Notes: generated from the letters alone by a model not told the origin. A DNA stretch of 51,326 bases from Blastocatellia bacterium (GCA_025054955.1 JANWZE010000040.1:1-51326); one strand, 5' to 3'. Positions 17,510-29,200 are shown, numbered from the stretch's first letter. Numbers and translations: made by a program.

Positions 17510-17529
17510 GACTGAGGCGCAGCTCAGTC
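17510..17529. terminator. Short hairpin between convergent genes
   Basis: GACTGAG and CTCAGTC pair perfectly (7 bp, 6-base loop), followed on the plus strand by a weak T-rich stretch (AATCTATTT). It lies 4 bases beyond the stop codon of the alpha-2-macroglobulin gene and could serve either direction. Confidence 0.3.
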
Positions 17530-17533
17530 CAAT

Positions 17534-20500
17534 CTATTTCTGATCCTCCACGCGAATGCGCACCTCGGCGCTGTTGGCGCGTATCTCCGGCACATACATC
17601 GCATGAGCCAGCACCGGCAGCGCATGGAATTGACCTGGCACTTCGGCGCGCAAATCATAACGTATCTGCCACACGCCCTGCGGCAGCTTGTCAATAAACA
17701 AGGCGACTTTGCGGTCACGCAATTCCTGATAGACCCACCGACGCCGGCGCGTGTAATCGCTGACCGTTTGCCAGTCGCTGCTGACGGCTTGTTCTCGCGC
17801 GCCGGATGCTGCTTGCATCTGACGTTCGACAGCGCCCGACTTCAGCTCGTGCGCGTAGAGCTTTTCGCCGCTACGAATTTGCACAGCTTCCAGGCCGGCC
17901 GGCTTCAGGTCTTCAAACACGAGGTACTCGTAATCATTCTTCGCTTCGATGGTCATGACCACTTCGATGCGGTCGCCGCTTGTCACCGAGTCGCCGTCGC
18001 TGAGTGGCAGTCTGTCGTAGACATACCCTTTGAGCAATGTCGGGCGACCCACCAGCCTGTAGTATTGCCGGTTGACGAAAATCTCGTTGCCTGCCGGCGT
18101 GAGCGGTTCTTCCAAGCTGAAGAACTTTGCCTGCGCAGCAAAATAGATCGGCCCACGCCCGCTCTTGCGCAGGATGCGAATCTCGTTGGCGCCGTCACGG
18201 ATCAGTTCACGGTCAATGGCAAATTGACTCGGCGCGCTCAACGCATCCTCTGCCGTCAGTCGTCTGCTGGCAATCGAGCGACCGTTGACGAACAGCTCAT
18301 ATTCCAACGAGGGATTTAGTTCGCCGCTCTGGCGCAGGTACTCGCTGAGCGTGAGCACAACGATGGCCGTGTCGCGCGTGTTGCTCCACTGCGCGCCACG
18401 CCGGTTTTTCACCAGCCAGTTCATCACCGGCTCGATCAACTTATTCTGAGGATCAATGGCCAGCAAAGCGCGCAGCGCGAACGCTGTGGATTCGACGGCG
18501 CCGTCTGACCAACGCCAGTAGATGCCATCTCTGCCCCAATGAGCTGTGCCGATGACCGTGTCTTGCGCCGATTCTCCGCCGCGTTGAATGACCGAGGTAT
18601 CCGGTGCTCTGTCGAGTTTGACGCCATTTTCCAAATTCCTAACGAGCGTCCTTGCCCGATCGGCATACCCGAAATAGTGGGCGCTCAGGGCCAGCAGCGC
18701 GCGCGTATAAGCGTTGAGCCGGTCCCGGTTTGTCCAGAGATTTTCAAATGCCTTGGCCTGGAATTGACCGACGCCAGCCGGTCTGGATGAAACGTGATAA
18801 GCAGCCAGCGCATGGAGCATCCACGCTTGCATGTCGTACTGGTTTTCTTGCTCGACGATCTCTTTGATGAGATATTCTGCGCCGCGTTCGAGCGCACTCT
18901 CTTTGATGTTCATGCCGCCCTGGCGCGCGAGCGTCAATCCCCAAACGACATACGCGGTCATGAAATGATCGCTGTCGCCTTCCTTCCACCAGCCCCAGCC
19001 GCCATCGTTGTGCTGCATGTCGTAGAGCCGTTCCAGTCCCTTCTTGATCATGTCGTCCAGTTCCCGCAAATCCCGTTTGCCTTCGGGCTGCGTTTTCTGC
19101 GCGAATGATTGTTCAATGCCGCCAAAGATTTTCCCCATGACCACCTCCGGCTTGAGGCCAAGGTCATTGAGCGTTTTGGCACTGATGGCCACTGGCAGAA
19201 ATCGGCTCATCGTCTGTTCGGTGCAGCCGTATGGATAATCAATCAAGTACGGCAGCGCATCCAGCATCATCGCGGCCATACTGGGCGTTACCTGCACGGT
19301 CAGCGTGGTTGAGTCTGGTTTACGTTCCCTGGGAATATCGAGCCTCACAGTCACGTCATCACCGCGCGTTTTGCCTGAGCGGGCTACGAATTTTTCAATG
19401 CCATGTTCATAAGCGATGTAGGATTTTTCCATCGCATCGGCGTATTTTTGGCTACGCCCGGTGACCTTGATCGAGACTGCGCCGGCATTCAAGACTTTGA
19501 CGAGCCAATCCACGCGAGCTTCGCCATGAGCGGCAACTTTCACGCGCTGCGGCTGAGGCTGACGCGATACGGCATCGAGGACATTCACGGCGCTCCCGTT
19601 TATCTCCCACGATGTCGCCACCGTCATGTCTTCATCGGTGTTGTTGTTGATCACAGCCGAGAGCGTCACGTCATCCCCGACCACAAAGAACCGGGGCGCT
19701 TGCAACCGAACGATGAGAGGCTGCGTGGTGCGTGTCGTGCCCGAGGCGATGCCGAATTGATTTCCGCTCGTTGCGACGCGCGCCGTCGCTTTCCATGTCG
19801 TCGTCGAATCGGGGTACTTGACGTTCACTGTGGCTTGCCCATTTTGGTCCGTGATGACATCCGGCTGCCATACGACAGTCGCGCGAAAGTCGCTACGTAC
19901 CTGCACGGGCGGTTCTTCGCCCGGTGGCGGGGCTAGCATTGCCGTCGCTCTCGCCTCAGCCATGGTAGGCTCCACCACGAGCATCTCTTGCACAACACCC
20001 GCCTGTAACTCAGCGCTCTCTTTGCTAAGAACCAATCGCGCTGACGTATCACCGAGTACGCCGGCGGGGACGCGGGCCGCATCATATCGAGCAAGCTCGC
20101 CTTCTTCAGAGTCGCGGCGCGCCCACTCGTCAATCAAGTGCTTATCCTTGTCTTCGACCAGCTTGACATAGGATTTTTGTTGAAACGTGCTCTGTGTTTG
20201 AACGTACTGGCGGCGTTTCTCGCCATAGAAGTATTGTCGTGGGTCGCCGGCGTAGTCCTGCTGGATATAAAACACCGACTCATCCACCAAACTGAGCGCT
20301 ACCTCGGCGGCAACCGGTCGTCCCTGCTGATCGCGCGTTGTCACCGTCAACGTGCCTTCCTCGCGCGGCTGATACTCCTGGCGGTCGGACTTGACTTCCA
20401 CACTGAGGAAGTGCTCGACCGGCGGAACGATGACCTGCTCCACATCCATGAACAGGCGACGGTCGCTCACCATCGCTGCGCTCAGGAAGATATTGGGGAC

Positions 20501-23455
20501 GTGCTTCTGTTCAATCGGCACTTCGATCAGTTTGACCGTGCCGGTCAGATGAATGAGTTGATAGCTGTAGAGGTCTTCTCCTTCGATGCTGAACAGCACG
20601 TAGCGATCATTCGTCGGCGCGCTCAACATGACCGGCGCTTTCTGTCCCACGCGGAATGTGTCTTTGTCTACGATGATCTCTAAGCCGCCATGCCGGTAAC
20701 CAAGATCGGTCGAAGCGCTGGTGGCAACCCAAACGGTCGTATCAGCCTTGATCGCCGCGCCATCCTTATCTTTGCTGTTCCAGCTCACGCGATAGTAGCC
20801 TTCGCGTTCGGGCGTGAAGGTGAATTCGGCTTCGCCGTTGGGATCAGTCTTTACCAGTCGCGTCAGAATCTCGTCATATTGGTAGCCGCGGAATTTAGGT
20901 TGCCATGGCCGTTGGCCCGGTCGTTGCGGGGGTGGTGGAAAGATTTTGCTTGACTCGCGCAGCCGCCTGAGCTCATCGCCCTTGACTTCACGACCCATCG
21001 GATCAACCCAGATTTCGTACCAATACTCGCGCACCAGCTTGATCGTGCCTTCGGCTTGGACCGGTTGATTATTGGCATCGAGCGCCTTGACGTTGACGGT
21101 GACTTTGTCTTGTGGGCGATAGAGGTAATGTTTGGGATGAAGATAAACGTAATAGCTCTGGCGGGTCACGCGCACGGCGCCGGTGGCGATGATTTCGCGT
21201 CGGGAGGCATCGGTCACGCGCGCTTCGACACGGTACTCGAAATCTTGCTGTGCGCCGCGTGGCGTCTCAAATGTGAACGTCGCTTTGCCGAGCGCATCAG
21301 TCCTGAGCGTTTCGCGCTTCACGATTTGATTGTTTCTGCCATAGGAGCGGTACTCCGCCGACGCTTCATCATAGAACCATGGGAAGTCGCGTGGCGGTCG
21401 CCACCAGTGATAGAATGGCTCTTGGTAAACAAGCGCCTCAACGGTCGCATTGGCAACTGGGCCGCCGAAGTAGTACTCAACCTGGATGCTCACGTCAACT
21501 TTGTCACCCAGTTTGAACGATTTCCTTTTACCGTTCTCTTCCGGCGTGTGTACACTGACTTTGAACTCCGGCAGTTTGTATTCTTCCAGCCGAAACAACG
21601 TGGCATAGCCGATATGCTGCTGGCGACCTTCGTTCCAGAATGTGACCCGATATTCACCCAGCGGCATCGCCTCAGTCAACCGCAACGAACCCCAGGCGCT
21701 GCCAAACGCATTGAGCGTGGCTTTGCCCGCGTGCACTTTTGATCCACGCGGATCAATGATTTCAAACTCGATGGTTTGATTCGACGGCGTCGTATAGACC
21801 GAGCCGTTGTATTTCCGCGCGATGAACTTCCATTGCACCTCTTCATTGGGCCGATAGGCAGGCCGGTCGGTGAACGCATAAATGCGCCATGGCTGATGCT
21901 CGCGACTGCTCCGCGAGCTGTAACCGGCGCTGTAGGCTTGACGGTCACCGAGCGCCGCGCTGGCAAACAAATTCCTATAGTAGCTCGGGCTTAGCGACAC
22001 ATCGAAGACGGCGAGGCCGTTGCCATCCGTCTGTTTGGTTTGCTTGTGCCACCGAGGGCCTTCCTGCATTTCCCAGAGTGTGACCGTGCCGTTGGCGATG
22101 GGCGACCCGTCTAGTGCATTACAAAAGTAGACCAGCGCCTGCCGGCCTGAGGCCTTCACTACGACCGATACATCGGTGACAAGTATCAGCTCGCGCGCCG
22201 TGAGGCCGCCGCCTCTGGCCTCGATGACGTACGCGCTGGTTGGCAATTTGCTATCCAGGCGCATATTTTGCTGGCCGGGTTGATGATCGCCTTTGTCACC
22301 GGTCTCTTTGACCCATGTTTTGATTCTGGCACGGCCGCTCAGAGTGAGTTGCCCAAGCCAATTGGCATCATAACCGGACATTTGCACATCGCGCGTGAGA
22401 TCAATTTTGTAGATGGCTAGATCAATTCTTTTCACGTTGCGCCAACTCAAATGATACTGAATTTCCGAGTCAGGCAGAAAAATGTTGCTTACGCTCACGC
22501 CGAGCGATGGCCGCGTGATCTCTTCAATTTCGCGTCGCGCTTGATCGTAATAGCGCGTTTCCCCTTCGCGAAATTCGCGCGTCAGCCGACGCAATAGCGC
22601 CAGTGCCTTGATGAAGTCAGGTTCGTAGTTCAAGTGGCCGTCTTCTGCCTCCACAATGCGACCATAACTGGCCACCCATTCGGCGTAGTGATAGAGCGCG
22701 TCATCATACCAATCCGTTGCTTTTCCGCCTTTGAGCGCCGCTTCAAATTCTTCAGGGATGCGCCGGCGTTGTTCCCGAGTGCTGTGTTGGCGAAGCGTCA
22801 TGGCGATCAGATAATGCGCGTGCGCCTTGTCATTGTCAGTTTGAGCTATCTTCAAAGCATTTTCCAGAATCTCCAGCGGCACGGCGCTTCCGTAGTAGCC
22901 ATAGTAGTAGGGCTCGGCGTCGGGCGGCTTCGCCATTCGCCAAACCATGTTCAGATAGCGTTGCCGCGCCAGCGGGATGTCGCTAGAGCCGGCCCACCAA
23001 TCGAGCGCTTGTTGATAGTGGATCAACGCCCGGCTCCAGTTGCGCACCTGAGGTTGCGTCCACCAGAAATCGCCGAGCGATTCCTGCACCTCAGCCCAGA
23101 GACGGTCTTTCTCTTCGTCGCGTTGCACATCGCGAATCAACTTCTCCAGTTGCTCCCGCGCCTGGTCGCGTTTGGTCGAATCGGCGGTCTCTGTAGCCGC
23201 TTCTGATCGCCAGAGTGTATCGGCAAGGCGAAAATCAACCCACCGCGCTTCGTCTGGCGGCAGGCTCAGCGCGTCGGCTTTCATGTATAACTCGTGAGCT
23301 TGAGCGTAAGAGCCTTCAGCATAGCGTCGTTCGGCATCGGCTTTTAATCGCTCATACTCCGGCAACTGTGTGTCGGCAAGGCTATCTATCATAATCGAAC
23401 CCATCATCCCACAAAGGGAGAGTAGCGCAAGCGCTATAAGATTTTTCATGCTCAT
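17534..23455 (-). CDS. Bacterial alpha-2-macroglobulin family protein with thioester motif
   Basis: The 1973-aa protein begins with an export signal (MKNLIALALLSLCGMMGS); the Cys could be a weak lipobox. Residues about 30-320 are helical repeats (TPR-like). Macroglobulin MG domains follow, then the alpha-macroglobulin core with YGC1411-T-E-Q1414, the CxEQ thioester of protease-trapping macroglobulins. The thioester helical (TED) domain includes NDGGWGWW. The family is thought to trap attacking proteases in the periplasm. No penicillin-binding pbpC partner is adjacent. ATG 23455 or 23449 are both possible; neither has a strong Shine-Dalgarno. Confidence 0.9.
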   Translation of the reverse strand: MSMKNLIALALLSLCGMMGSIMIDSLADTQLPEYERLKADAERRYAEGSYAQAHELYMKADALSLPPDEARWVDFRLADTLWRSEAATETADSTKRDQAREQLEKLIRDVQRDEEKDRLWAEVQESLGDFWWTQPQVRNWSRALIHYQQALDWWAGSSDIPLARQRYLNMVWRMAKPPDAEPYYYGYYGSAVPLEILENALKIAQTDNDKAHAHYLIAMTLRQHSTREQRRRIPEEFEAALKGGKATDWYDDALYHYAEWVASYGRIVEAEDGHLNYEPDFIKALALLRRLTREFREGETRYYDQARREIEEITRPSLGVSVSNIFLPDSEIQYHLSWRNVKRIDLAIYKIDLTRDVQMSGYDANWLGQLTLSGRARIKTWVKETGDKGDHQPGQQNMRLDSKLPTSAYVIEARGGGLTARELILVTDVSVVVKASGRQALVYFCNALDGSPIANGTVTLWEMQEGPRWHKQTKQTDGNGLAVFDVSLSPSYYRNLFASAALGDRQAYSAGYSSRSSREHQPWRIYAFTDRPAYRPNEEVQWKFIARKYNGSVYTTPSNQTIEFEIIDPRGSKVHAGKATLNAFGSAWGSLRLTEAMPLGEYRVTFWNEGRQQHIGYATLFRLEEYKLPEFKVSVHTPEENGKRKSFKLGDKVDVSIQVEYYFGGPVANATVEALVYQEPFYHWWRPPRDFPWFYDEASAEYRSYGRNNQIVKRETLRTDALGKATFTFETPRGAQQDFEYRVEARVTDASRREIIATGAVRVTRQSYYVYLHPKHYLYRPQDKVTVNVKALDANNQPVQAEGTIKLVREYWYEIWVDPMGREVKGDELRRLRESSKIFPPPPQRPGQRPWQPKFRGYQYDEILTRLVKTDPNGEAEFTFTPEREGYYRVSWNSKDKDGAAIKADTTVWVATSASTDLGYRHGGLEIIVDKDTFRVGQKAPVMLSAPTNDRYVLFSIEGEDLYSYQLIHLTGTVKLIEVPIEQKHVPNIFLSAAMVSDRRLFMDVEQVIVPPVEHFLSVEVKSDRQEYQPREEGTLTVTTRDQQGRPVAAEVALSLVDESVFYIQQDYAGDPRQYFYGEKRRQYVQTQSTFQQKSYVKLVEDKDKHLIDEWARRDSEEGELARYDAARVPAGVLGDTSARLVLSKESAELQAGVVQEMLVVEPTMAEARATAMLAPPPGEEPPVQVRSDFRATVVWQPDVITDQNGQATVNVKYPDSTTTWKATARVATSGNQFGIASGTTRTTQPLIVRLQAPRFFVVGDDVTLSAVINNNTDEDMTVATSWEINGSAVNVLDAVSRQPQPQRVKVAAHGEARVDWLVKVLNAGAVSIKVTGRSQKYADAMEKSYIAYEHGIEKFVARSGKTRGDDVTVRLDIPRERKPDSTTLTVQVTPSMAAMMLDALPYLIDYPYGCTEQTMSRFLPVAISAKTLNDLGLKPEVVMGKIFGGIEQSFAQKTQPEGKRDLRELDDMIKKGLERLYDMQHNDGGWGWWKEGDSDHFMTAYVVWGLTLARQGGMNIKESALERGAEYLIKEIVEQENQYDMQAWMLHALAAYHVSSRPAGVGQFQAKAFENLWTNRDRLNAYTRALLALSAHYFGYADRARTLVRNLENGVKLDRAPDTSVIQRGGESAQDTVIGTAHWGRDGIYWRWSDGAVESTAFALRALLAIDPQNKLIEPVMNWLVKNRRGAQWSNTRDTAIVVLTLSEYLRQSGELNPSLEYELFVNGRSIASRRLTAEDALSAPSQFAIDRELIRDGANEIRILRKSGRGPIYFAAQAKFFSLEEPLTPAGNEIFVNRQYYRLVGRPTLLKGYVYDRLPLSDGDSVTSGDRIEVVMTIEAKNDYEYLVFEDLKPAGLEAVQIRSGEKLYAHELKSGAVERQMQAASGAREQAVSSDWQTVSDYTRRRRWVYQELRDRKVALFIDKLPQGVWQIRYDLRAEVPGQFHALPVLAHAMYVPEIRANSAEVRIRVEDQK

Positions 23456-23666
23456 ACTATATCATACCGTCCCGACCCGTGTAGTGTTGGCACGTCATTG
23501 AGACGCCGGACAGAAAAGGAAAGTTCCCCGACTTTATGCATGAAAAAGATTTTGCTTGTTTCAGAAATGAGCGCTAATGCGACAGCCGCGGCTTCAGCAA
23601 GCAAAAAAGCAGAGGCCGCTCAAAGCCGCTTGCAAGCATTGCAGGTTGCCGTATACTTCTGGCGAC

Positions 23667-24779
23667 ATGGTCAACCTGAATCGAACACTTGTGCCTGCCG
23701 CATGGATGTTCTATCTGGTCATCGTCTTTGAAATTCTCTACATGATCAGCCCCTTTGCGCTCTATTTCTATTCGGCCTACGGGCCGTGGCTGAACTTGTT
23801 TCACCACTCCGCGCAGACGGCATGGCTGACCGGTTTCTTCCTGCCGCACTTTTCTCAAACGACGAGTCCTGTGCTCAACCTTCTACCAAAATTGAGTGAC
23901 CCGCTTGTCTGGCTCGGCGCAGGGGTGTTCGCGCTGGGATTCGTGCAGATCTACGCAGCCAAAATCCTACGGCGCGGCGCCGTCACCGGCGGGCTATACA
24001 GATTCATCCGGCATCCGCAATACGCTGCGCTGGCCATCGTCGGGCTTGGCACGCTCATTCACTGGCCTCGGTTTCTGGTGCTCCTGATGTTTGTCACGAT
24101 GCTCTTCCTCTACTACTTCCTGGCGCGTCATGAGGAGGAGCGATGCGTGCAAAAATTCGGCGAAAGTTACCGCGCATATCAAGCGCAAACGGGCATGTTT
24201 TTCCCCGGCGGACTCTTCAAGCGTGCGCCGGCCGTTTTGCCGGCATCTGGTTGGCAGAGGCTGGTTGCTGCGCTAGCGCTTTACGCCGTGGTGCTTGTTG
24301 CCACAGTTGGCATTGCTCAATGGCTCCGCGATTACTCGCTCTCACGGGTTTCCACCCATTATGCCGACAATATGGCCATCATCTCGCCAGCGGTGCTCAC
24401 GCAGGATGAACTGGTGAAGGCAGCGCGGATCGCTCAAGACCACACTGAGACACAACGCGCGCTGGGCAGCGTTGGTCCAAACGCCAAGCTGCTGGTGTAC
24501 GTTGTCCCGATTGAATGGAAGCTGCCCGATATTCCAATGGAAACGACGCAAGGTGGGCATTACACGCCGGAGAATTTTGATCGCCGGTTTTACAAAGTGC
24601 TGTTTACCCGCGTGCGAACGCACGAGCCTGCTGCTGAAGGCAAAGAGATCATCACGCGCGCGTATGGTCGAGACCCCATCGTGCTGGTTAAGGTCAACGT
24701 TGAAGCAGGTCAAATCACCAGCATTGAAACGCCGCCGCCTCATGTGCGTTGGGGTGACATCCCGACACCGTTGTTTTAG
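23667..24779 (+). CDS. Membrane methyltransferase of the ICMT/PEMT-like family
   Basis: The 370-aa protein has several hydrophobic segments (WMFYLVIVFEILYMISPF, LVLLMFVTMLFLYYFLA and others). It carries the isoprenylcysteine carboxyl methyltransferase-like signature GGLYRFIRHPQYAA followed by HEEERCVQKFGESYRAY. Such enzymes use S-adenosylmethionine on lipid or prenyl-cysteine substrates; bacterial substrates are mostly unknown. A C-terminal soluble part of ~130 residues follows. The frame is open to 23577, but ATG 23667 starts a sensible membrane protein; no good Shine-Dalgarno is seen. It is divergent from the alpha-2-macroglobulin gene. Confidence 0.75.
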   Translation: MVNLNRTLVPAAWMFYLVIVFEILYMISPFALYFYSAYGPWLNLFHHSAQTAWLTGFFLPHFSQTTSPVLNLLPKLSDPLVWLGAGVFALGFVQIYAAKILRRGAVTGGLYRFIRHPQYAALAIVGLGTLIHWPRFLVLLMFVTMLFLYYFLARHEEERCVQKFGESYRAYQAQTGMFFPGGLFKRAPAVLPASGWQRLVAALALYAVVLVATVGIAQWLRDYSLSRVSTHYADNMAIISPAVLTQDELVKAARIAQDHTETQRALGSVGPNAKLLVYVVPIEWKLPDIPMETTQGGHYTPENFDRRFYKVLFTRVRTHEPAAEGKEIITRAYGRDPIVLVKVNVEAGQITSIETPPPHVRWGDIPTPLF

Positions 24780-24853
24780 GATTTTGCTAGCCAATCGCCT
24801 CTGCGCAATGGCACGCCATGAAACATAAAAACGTGGGAGCGCCCTTGCAACAG

Positions 24854-24920
24854 GAAATCCGAAATCCGAATATCGAAATCCGAAACGATTCGGATTCGGG
24901 ATTTCGTGCTTCGAATTTCC
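24854..24920. repeat. Inverted repeat built of GAAATCC units
   Basis: Three GAAATCCGAA-type units (24854-24885) are followed by the complementary TTCGGATT...GGATTTC units (24890-24920). The ~290-base region 24780-25072 otherwise holds no gene. An 11-bp inverted pair, TAGAGCGATTT (24972) and AAATCGCTCTA (25065), also occurs, its right arm covering the patatin stop codon. Confidence 0.7.
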
Positions 24921-25072
24921 CCGCGGGGGCAGGGCGTGCGCTCACAGGATGAACTCATTCGCAGACCGCACTAGAGCGATTTGTGAATGAGTTTACGCTG
25001 GGGCGCGCTTGCAGCGTGCATCAGCCGCAACAAGATGCAGGGCAACCAGGCTAAATGCAATTGAAAATCGCT

Positions 25073-26053
25073 CTAAAGTTCAAAAAATCGTTTGCCGGCC
25101 TCCGTTCGCATGACCTGCTCAGCACACTCTGCGCCTTGCCAGAATGTTTTCATGATGAGGCGATTGTCCCGGCAGAGCGTGCCGGCAGCGACTTTGCTCG
25201 TCGGCGCAATGATCAGCAGCTTGCCATCGTGGATTGCTTGCTGAATATCTGCTTGATCGTTCCACCGCTCCAGTCGCATCGTTGTTTTCCAGAGAACGCC
25301 GTCGGTTTCGGCGCTGATGGCGAGCGTCTTTTTGGCCTGCAAGCTCCGCGACAGCTCGGCGTAGGTTGTATCCGAAGGCAGATCAAGTGGCATCTTCAGC
25401 GTGAATCCGCCGTCTATCAGGTCCATGCCGTCATAGCGCAGCGGCAAGCCCATAGCCAGCGGAATCAGACACGACGCCATGATCGCCTGACGAAGGTTAT
25501 CGCAGCTCAGGCGGCGGATCAGTGGCGTGACCGTGGGAGGCCGGCTATCAAAAAAGACAGCGCGGTAGATGTAGCCATCGGCCAGGTATTTGATCGGCAG
25601 CTTGCGCGTCAACGATTGCCAGAACAGTCGTCGCATATCCCGGCGAGTGATCGGCCGGCCATCGTGGCGAGTGATCTGGGTTGTGCAGATGACCAAGCGT
25701 GTAGGATTTTGCTCGCTCAGGATGGACGCCATGGTTGAATCGTCCAGCACGTATTCGATCGAGTGCTTCAAGTGGGCGCGGAAATGACGGACGTGAAGGA
25801 ACCCTTGTTCTGATGGCGGCACAGCGGGTGGCGGCATACGCTCCGCGCCCCAATCAGTCCATCCCTTGAGGAACACATCCGGATTGCCTGTTGCCGCGTC
25901 AGCAGCCATGTAAGCGCCGACCGAGGAGCCGATGACGACATCAGGAAAACGCCCCAAGGATCGGGCCATTTTGGTGAGGGCATAGCCAACCCCGCCGAGC
26001 CATGCGCCACGGCCTGCTCCACCGGTATCGAAAACCCATTTACAACCAATCAT
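25073..26053 (-). CDS. Patatin-like phospholipase
   Basis: The 326-aa protein has the patatin catalytic features: the oxyanion-type loop GGAGRGAWLGGVGYAL, the nucleophile motif G42-S-S44-V-G46, and the Asp of the dyad in I-D214-G-G-F. No signal peptide is apparent, so it probably acts inside the cell as an acyl hydrolase on lipids. The Shine-Dalgarno before ATG 26053 is poor; the start is supported because the fold begins only a few residues later. It is on the same strand as the large exported protein upstream, separated by 171 bases with a duplicated segment. Confidence 0.85.
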   Translation of the reverse strand: MIGCKWVFDTGGAGRGAWLGGVGYALTKMARSLGRFPDVVIGSSVGAYMAADAATGNPDVFLKGWTDWGAERMPPPAVPPSEQGFLHVRHFRAHLKHSIEYVLDDSTMASILSEQNPTRLVICTTQITRHDGRPITRRDMRRLFWQSLTRKLPIKYLADGYIYRAVFFDSRPPTVTPLIRRLSCDNLRQAIMASCLIPLAMGLPLRYDGMDLIDGGFTLKMPLDLPSDTTYAELSRSLQAKKTLAISAETDGVLWKTTMRLERWNDQADIQQAIHDGKLLIIAPTSKVAAGTLCRDNRLIMKTFWQGAECAEQVMRTEAGKRFFEL

Positions 26054-26064
26054 TGTGTGCCGGA

Positions 26065-26155
26065 GCGCCCCTCAAGCGCACATCCGCTATCCTCAGGTCT
26101 GCGCGTCCGCGCGCCCCTCATGAGCGTGTCCGCTCTGATGTGTCTGCGCGTCAGC
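26065..26155. repeat. Imperfect tandem duplication of about 46 bp
   Basis: Two adjacent units (26065-26110 and 26111-26155) share GCGCCCCTCA, TCCGCT and TCTGCGCGTC in order. They lie between the large exported protein gene and the patatin gene. Confidence 0.55.
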
Positions 26156-26224
26156 TCGTCGCCAGTGGCAATCGCGCTCACCGGCGCAAATTCCTACGAC
26201 CTATGCACGCGCCCGCGCGCCTGC

Positions 26225-29200
26225 TCACAAACTGAGCGTCAGTCGAAAGACTTTAGTGTCGCCGCTGGGGATCGTTTGTGTCGTGCGAAGTTGTCCACCG
26301 CTCACGACAAACGGCGTGCTGGCGCCGGAGACAATCTCGACCAGTGTTGATGACGGCATTAGGTTCGCGCCGAGCGCGCCGAAATCAATGGTCAAGGTAT
26401 AGCTCTGAGTTGAACGCGTCGCATTGCGCACGGTGAAGTAGACGTAGCGGCTTGAGCCAACGACTTCCGGCCCGTAGCGCTCGACCCACACGGCATGATT
26501 ATCCGTCCACGCCTGTGTGACCGGCTCCCAGCCAGCGCGGGCAATCGTCTGGATGATTGGAATGTAATAGCGAAACAGATCACGGTCGCGTTCATAGAGC
26601 GCCGGCGTGCGCCAATAGATGCGCGACTGCCCATCGGCATCAATGCCGGCATCGAAGATGCTGGGGAAGAACGCATAAAAGAGACTGGCTTTGATGTAGG
26701 CTTCGACATCGTTGCGCGTCATCAGTTGGCGTGATCCGCCTTCCCACAAGTGCCATTGCATGAGGTTCGAGTTCGGCTTTTGATAGGAGAGCGTTCGTCG
26801 GAGATTAGCCCGCGTGTCGTCGTCAATGACGGCGATTTCGCTGCCCAGCACGTCCAGATGATGAGCGAAGAAGTTATAGGCGTCGAAAAAGACATTGCCC
26901 ATCAGCAAACGATTCTGCGCGTGCAATTGATTGGAGAGCCAGTCAACGAAGTCGTAGTGTGTCATGAAACCCAGCAGGACGGGTTGCTTGGTGTCGTACG
27001 AAAAAACTGGTGGATGATCGGCGACAGCCAGATGCTCGCGCCGATAGTTTTCCAGCGTTGACCAAGCCCAGCGCACATGCAGCGAATCCAGATATGCGCC
27101 TTCGACGTCGGTCTCAGTCGTATTGCCGCGACGATTCTGTTCAAAGCTAGGATTTGGCGCCAGATTTGCGCTGGCGCCGGCGGCGCGCAGTTCAACATCA
27201 TCGAACCAGACTTTGCCGACGCTCCGTTGCCAGATGGCGCCATAAAGGAAGACCTGTCGGGTGCGCGGGCTTGTGACAAAGCTGACCGACCGCCGTGTCC
27301 AATTATAAGTGCCGCGCGGCACGGTGATGTCGTGTTGCGTCCAGGGCAAGATCGGTTCGCCTTGCCCGTCCAGTTCGACGGCGAAGAAGCCAGCTCCAGC
27401 CACGCCGTCCAGCGCTTCAGCTTTGACCCACGCGCTCAGCGTGTAGCTCGTGTTGGGAGTGACCGAAATGGATTCGCTCTGCCAGTAGCCCGACGGTTTG
27501 TCTGTTGGCGCGGGCACGGCAATCTGGGCTGAACGGCTGCCACTGCGGCCAATGGAATCCCAGCGGCATTGCAGCCCGAACGTCCAATGATCAATGAAAT
27601 TCAATTGAGCGGCTTTCGCTAACGTGCGCCCCAGTTCATAGTCCCAGGCAATGCGACCGCGATTGGGTCCGGGCAGCTCCGGGTCAGGATTGGTCGGATA
27701 ATTTTGATAGTAGCCGGCAATGCCGGCGCCCCAGTAGTGCCAGAAGTGATCGGAGGCATCCAGATAATGCCGACCGGCGGCATCCCACGGCGCGGTGTTC
27801 AAGACGCTCTGCGCGACTTCCCGCAGCGGCGCGCCTTCCCATGTGCCGTTGCCTGAGGTGGCATCCTGTATCAGCGCGTTCATGCGCTCTTGATAGGAGG
27901 GCTTTTCTGGACTGACGCTAAAAAATCGCCACCAGCCCCACGGCTCCAGATATTGAAATGTCTGGATGTTGTGCAAGCTATCGGACAGCAGATGCAACTG
28001 CCCGTCTTGGTTAAACGCGAAGCGAAAATCTTCCACATTGGGAATCTTGGCAGGGTCTACGCCACCAATCCACAGGCCTTCCTGCTGAACACGCTTGGTG
28101 AAAAAGTGTGGAAAGATAGCATAGTACTTGGCTGCGGCGGCGCGGAAGCTCCAGGGCGAATCATATCGGTAGAGCACCAACGAGAAGGTCGCCCGACCGG
28201 GGCCAATCTTGGTGGTTGCCGGCGAGACAGCCAAGTCAAACGTCATTTGATATCCGCGCGCCTTTTCGTAGGTGGTGAATTGAATGCGCGGCACATCCAT
28301 CGGCACGGCGAGTGACAAACCGCCGGACGGGCCACTCAAGCTTGAAAACGGATAGCGTGAAACCGTGCCGCCGTAGGGAAGCAATTGCGTGTTTTCGTAG
28401 CGAATGCCATCTCGCACGGTGCGCCCATTGCGAATGTCATCACCCCAAATCCATCCGACAGCATCCATAGGCACGGTGAAGGAGATTTGCATGCCACGAT
28501 CAACTCCTCGCCGGTCTTGAATCTCACCGTCAATGCGCAGATGGTTGGAACGGGCTGTGTATGTGGCCGTGAAGTTCAGGCCGACGTTGGCCATGTTGGC
28601 GCGATGAACGAGCACATTGGCTGCGGGCTGCGTGACCGTGCCACTGAGCGCGATCTCAGGGTTTTCGCCGAGCGAGGCGCTCAAGTTGACATCATCAAGC
28701 CAGAGCGTGCCGTAGCCATAGAAGATATTGGCGTAGATGTACCCTTGACGACAATCGCTGCGGGTACGAAACACGCGGCGCAGTTGTCGCCACTCATACG
28801 TGCCGTGAGGAATGTCGAGCGCATGTTGGAGGATGCGATTGTTTTCCCCGCGCAGCACGTTGCCGGCGGCATCCAGCTCCACGAAGCGAATCGCTGGTTC
28901 AAATGAGCCGCCCACATCTTGCGCACGCACCCACACGCTGAAGTCATACGATGTGTCCGGCAGCAGCGGAAAGGTGGAAGACCTCAAATTGCTACTCAGT
29001 TGATCTACCGGCGGCGGCACGACCAAACGAACCGAGCGACGTCCGCTCCGATAGGTGCTGGAATCCCAGAGCCAATCGGGTCCGCCAAATGTCCAGTCCA
29101 TTGGCGCGTTCGATCCTTGTTCAAATCCTGGATTCGGTGCGCGATTGATGATCGTGCGGGAGACTTCCCGCAATCGAAATCCACCCAGGCCAGTGGCCAG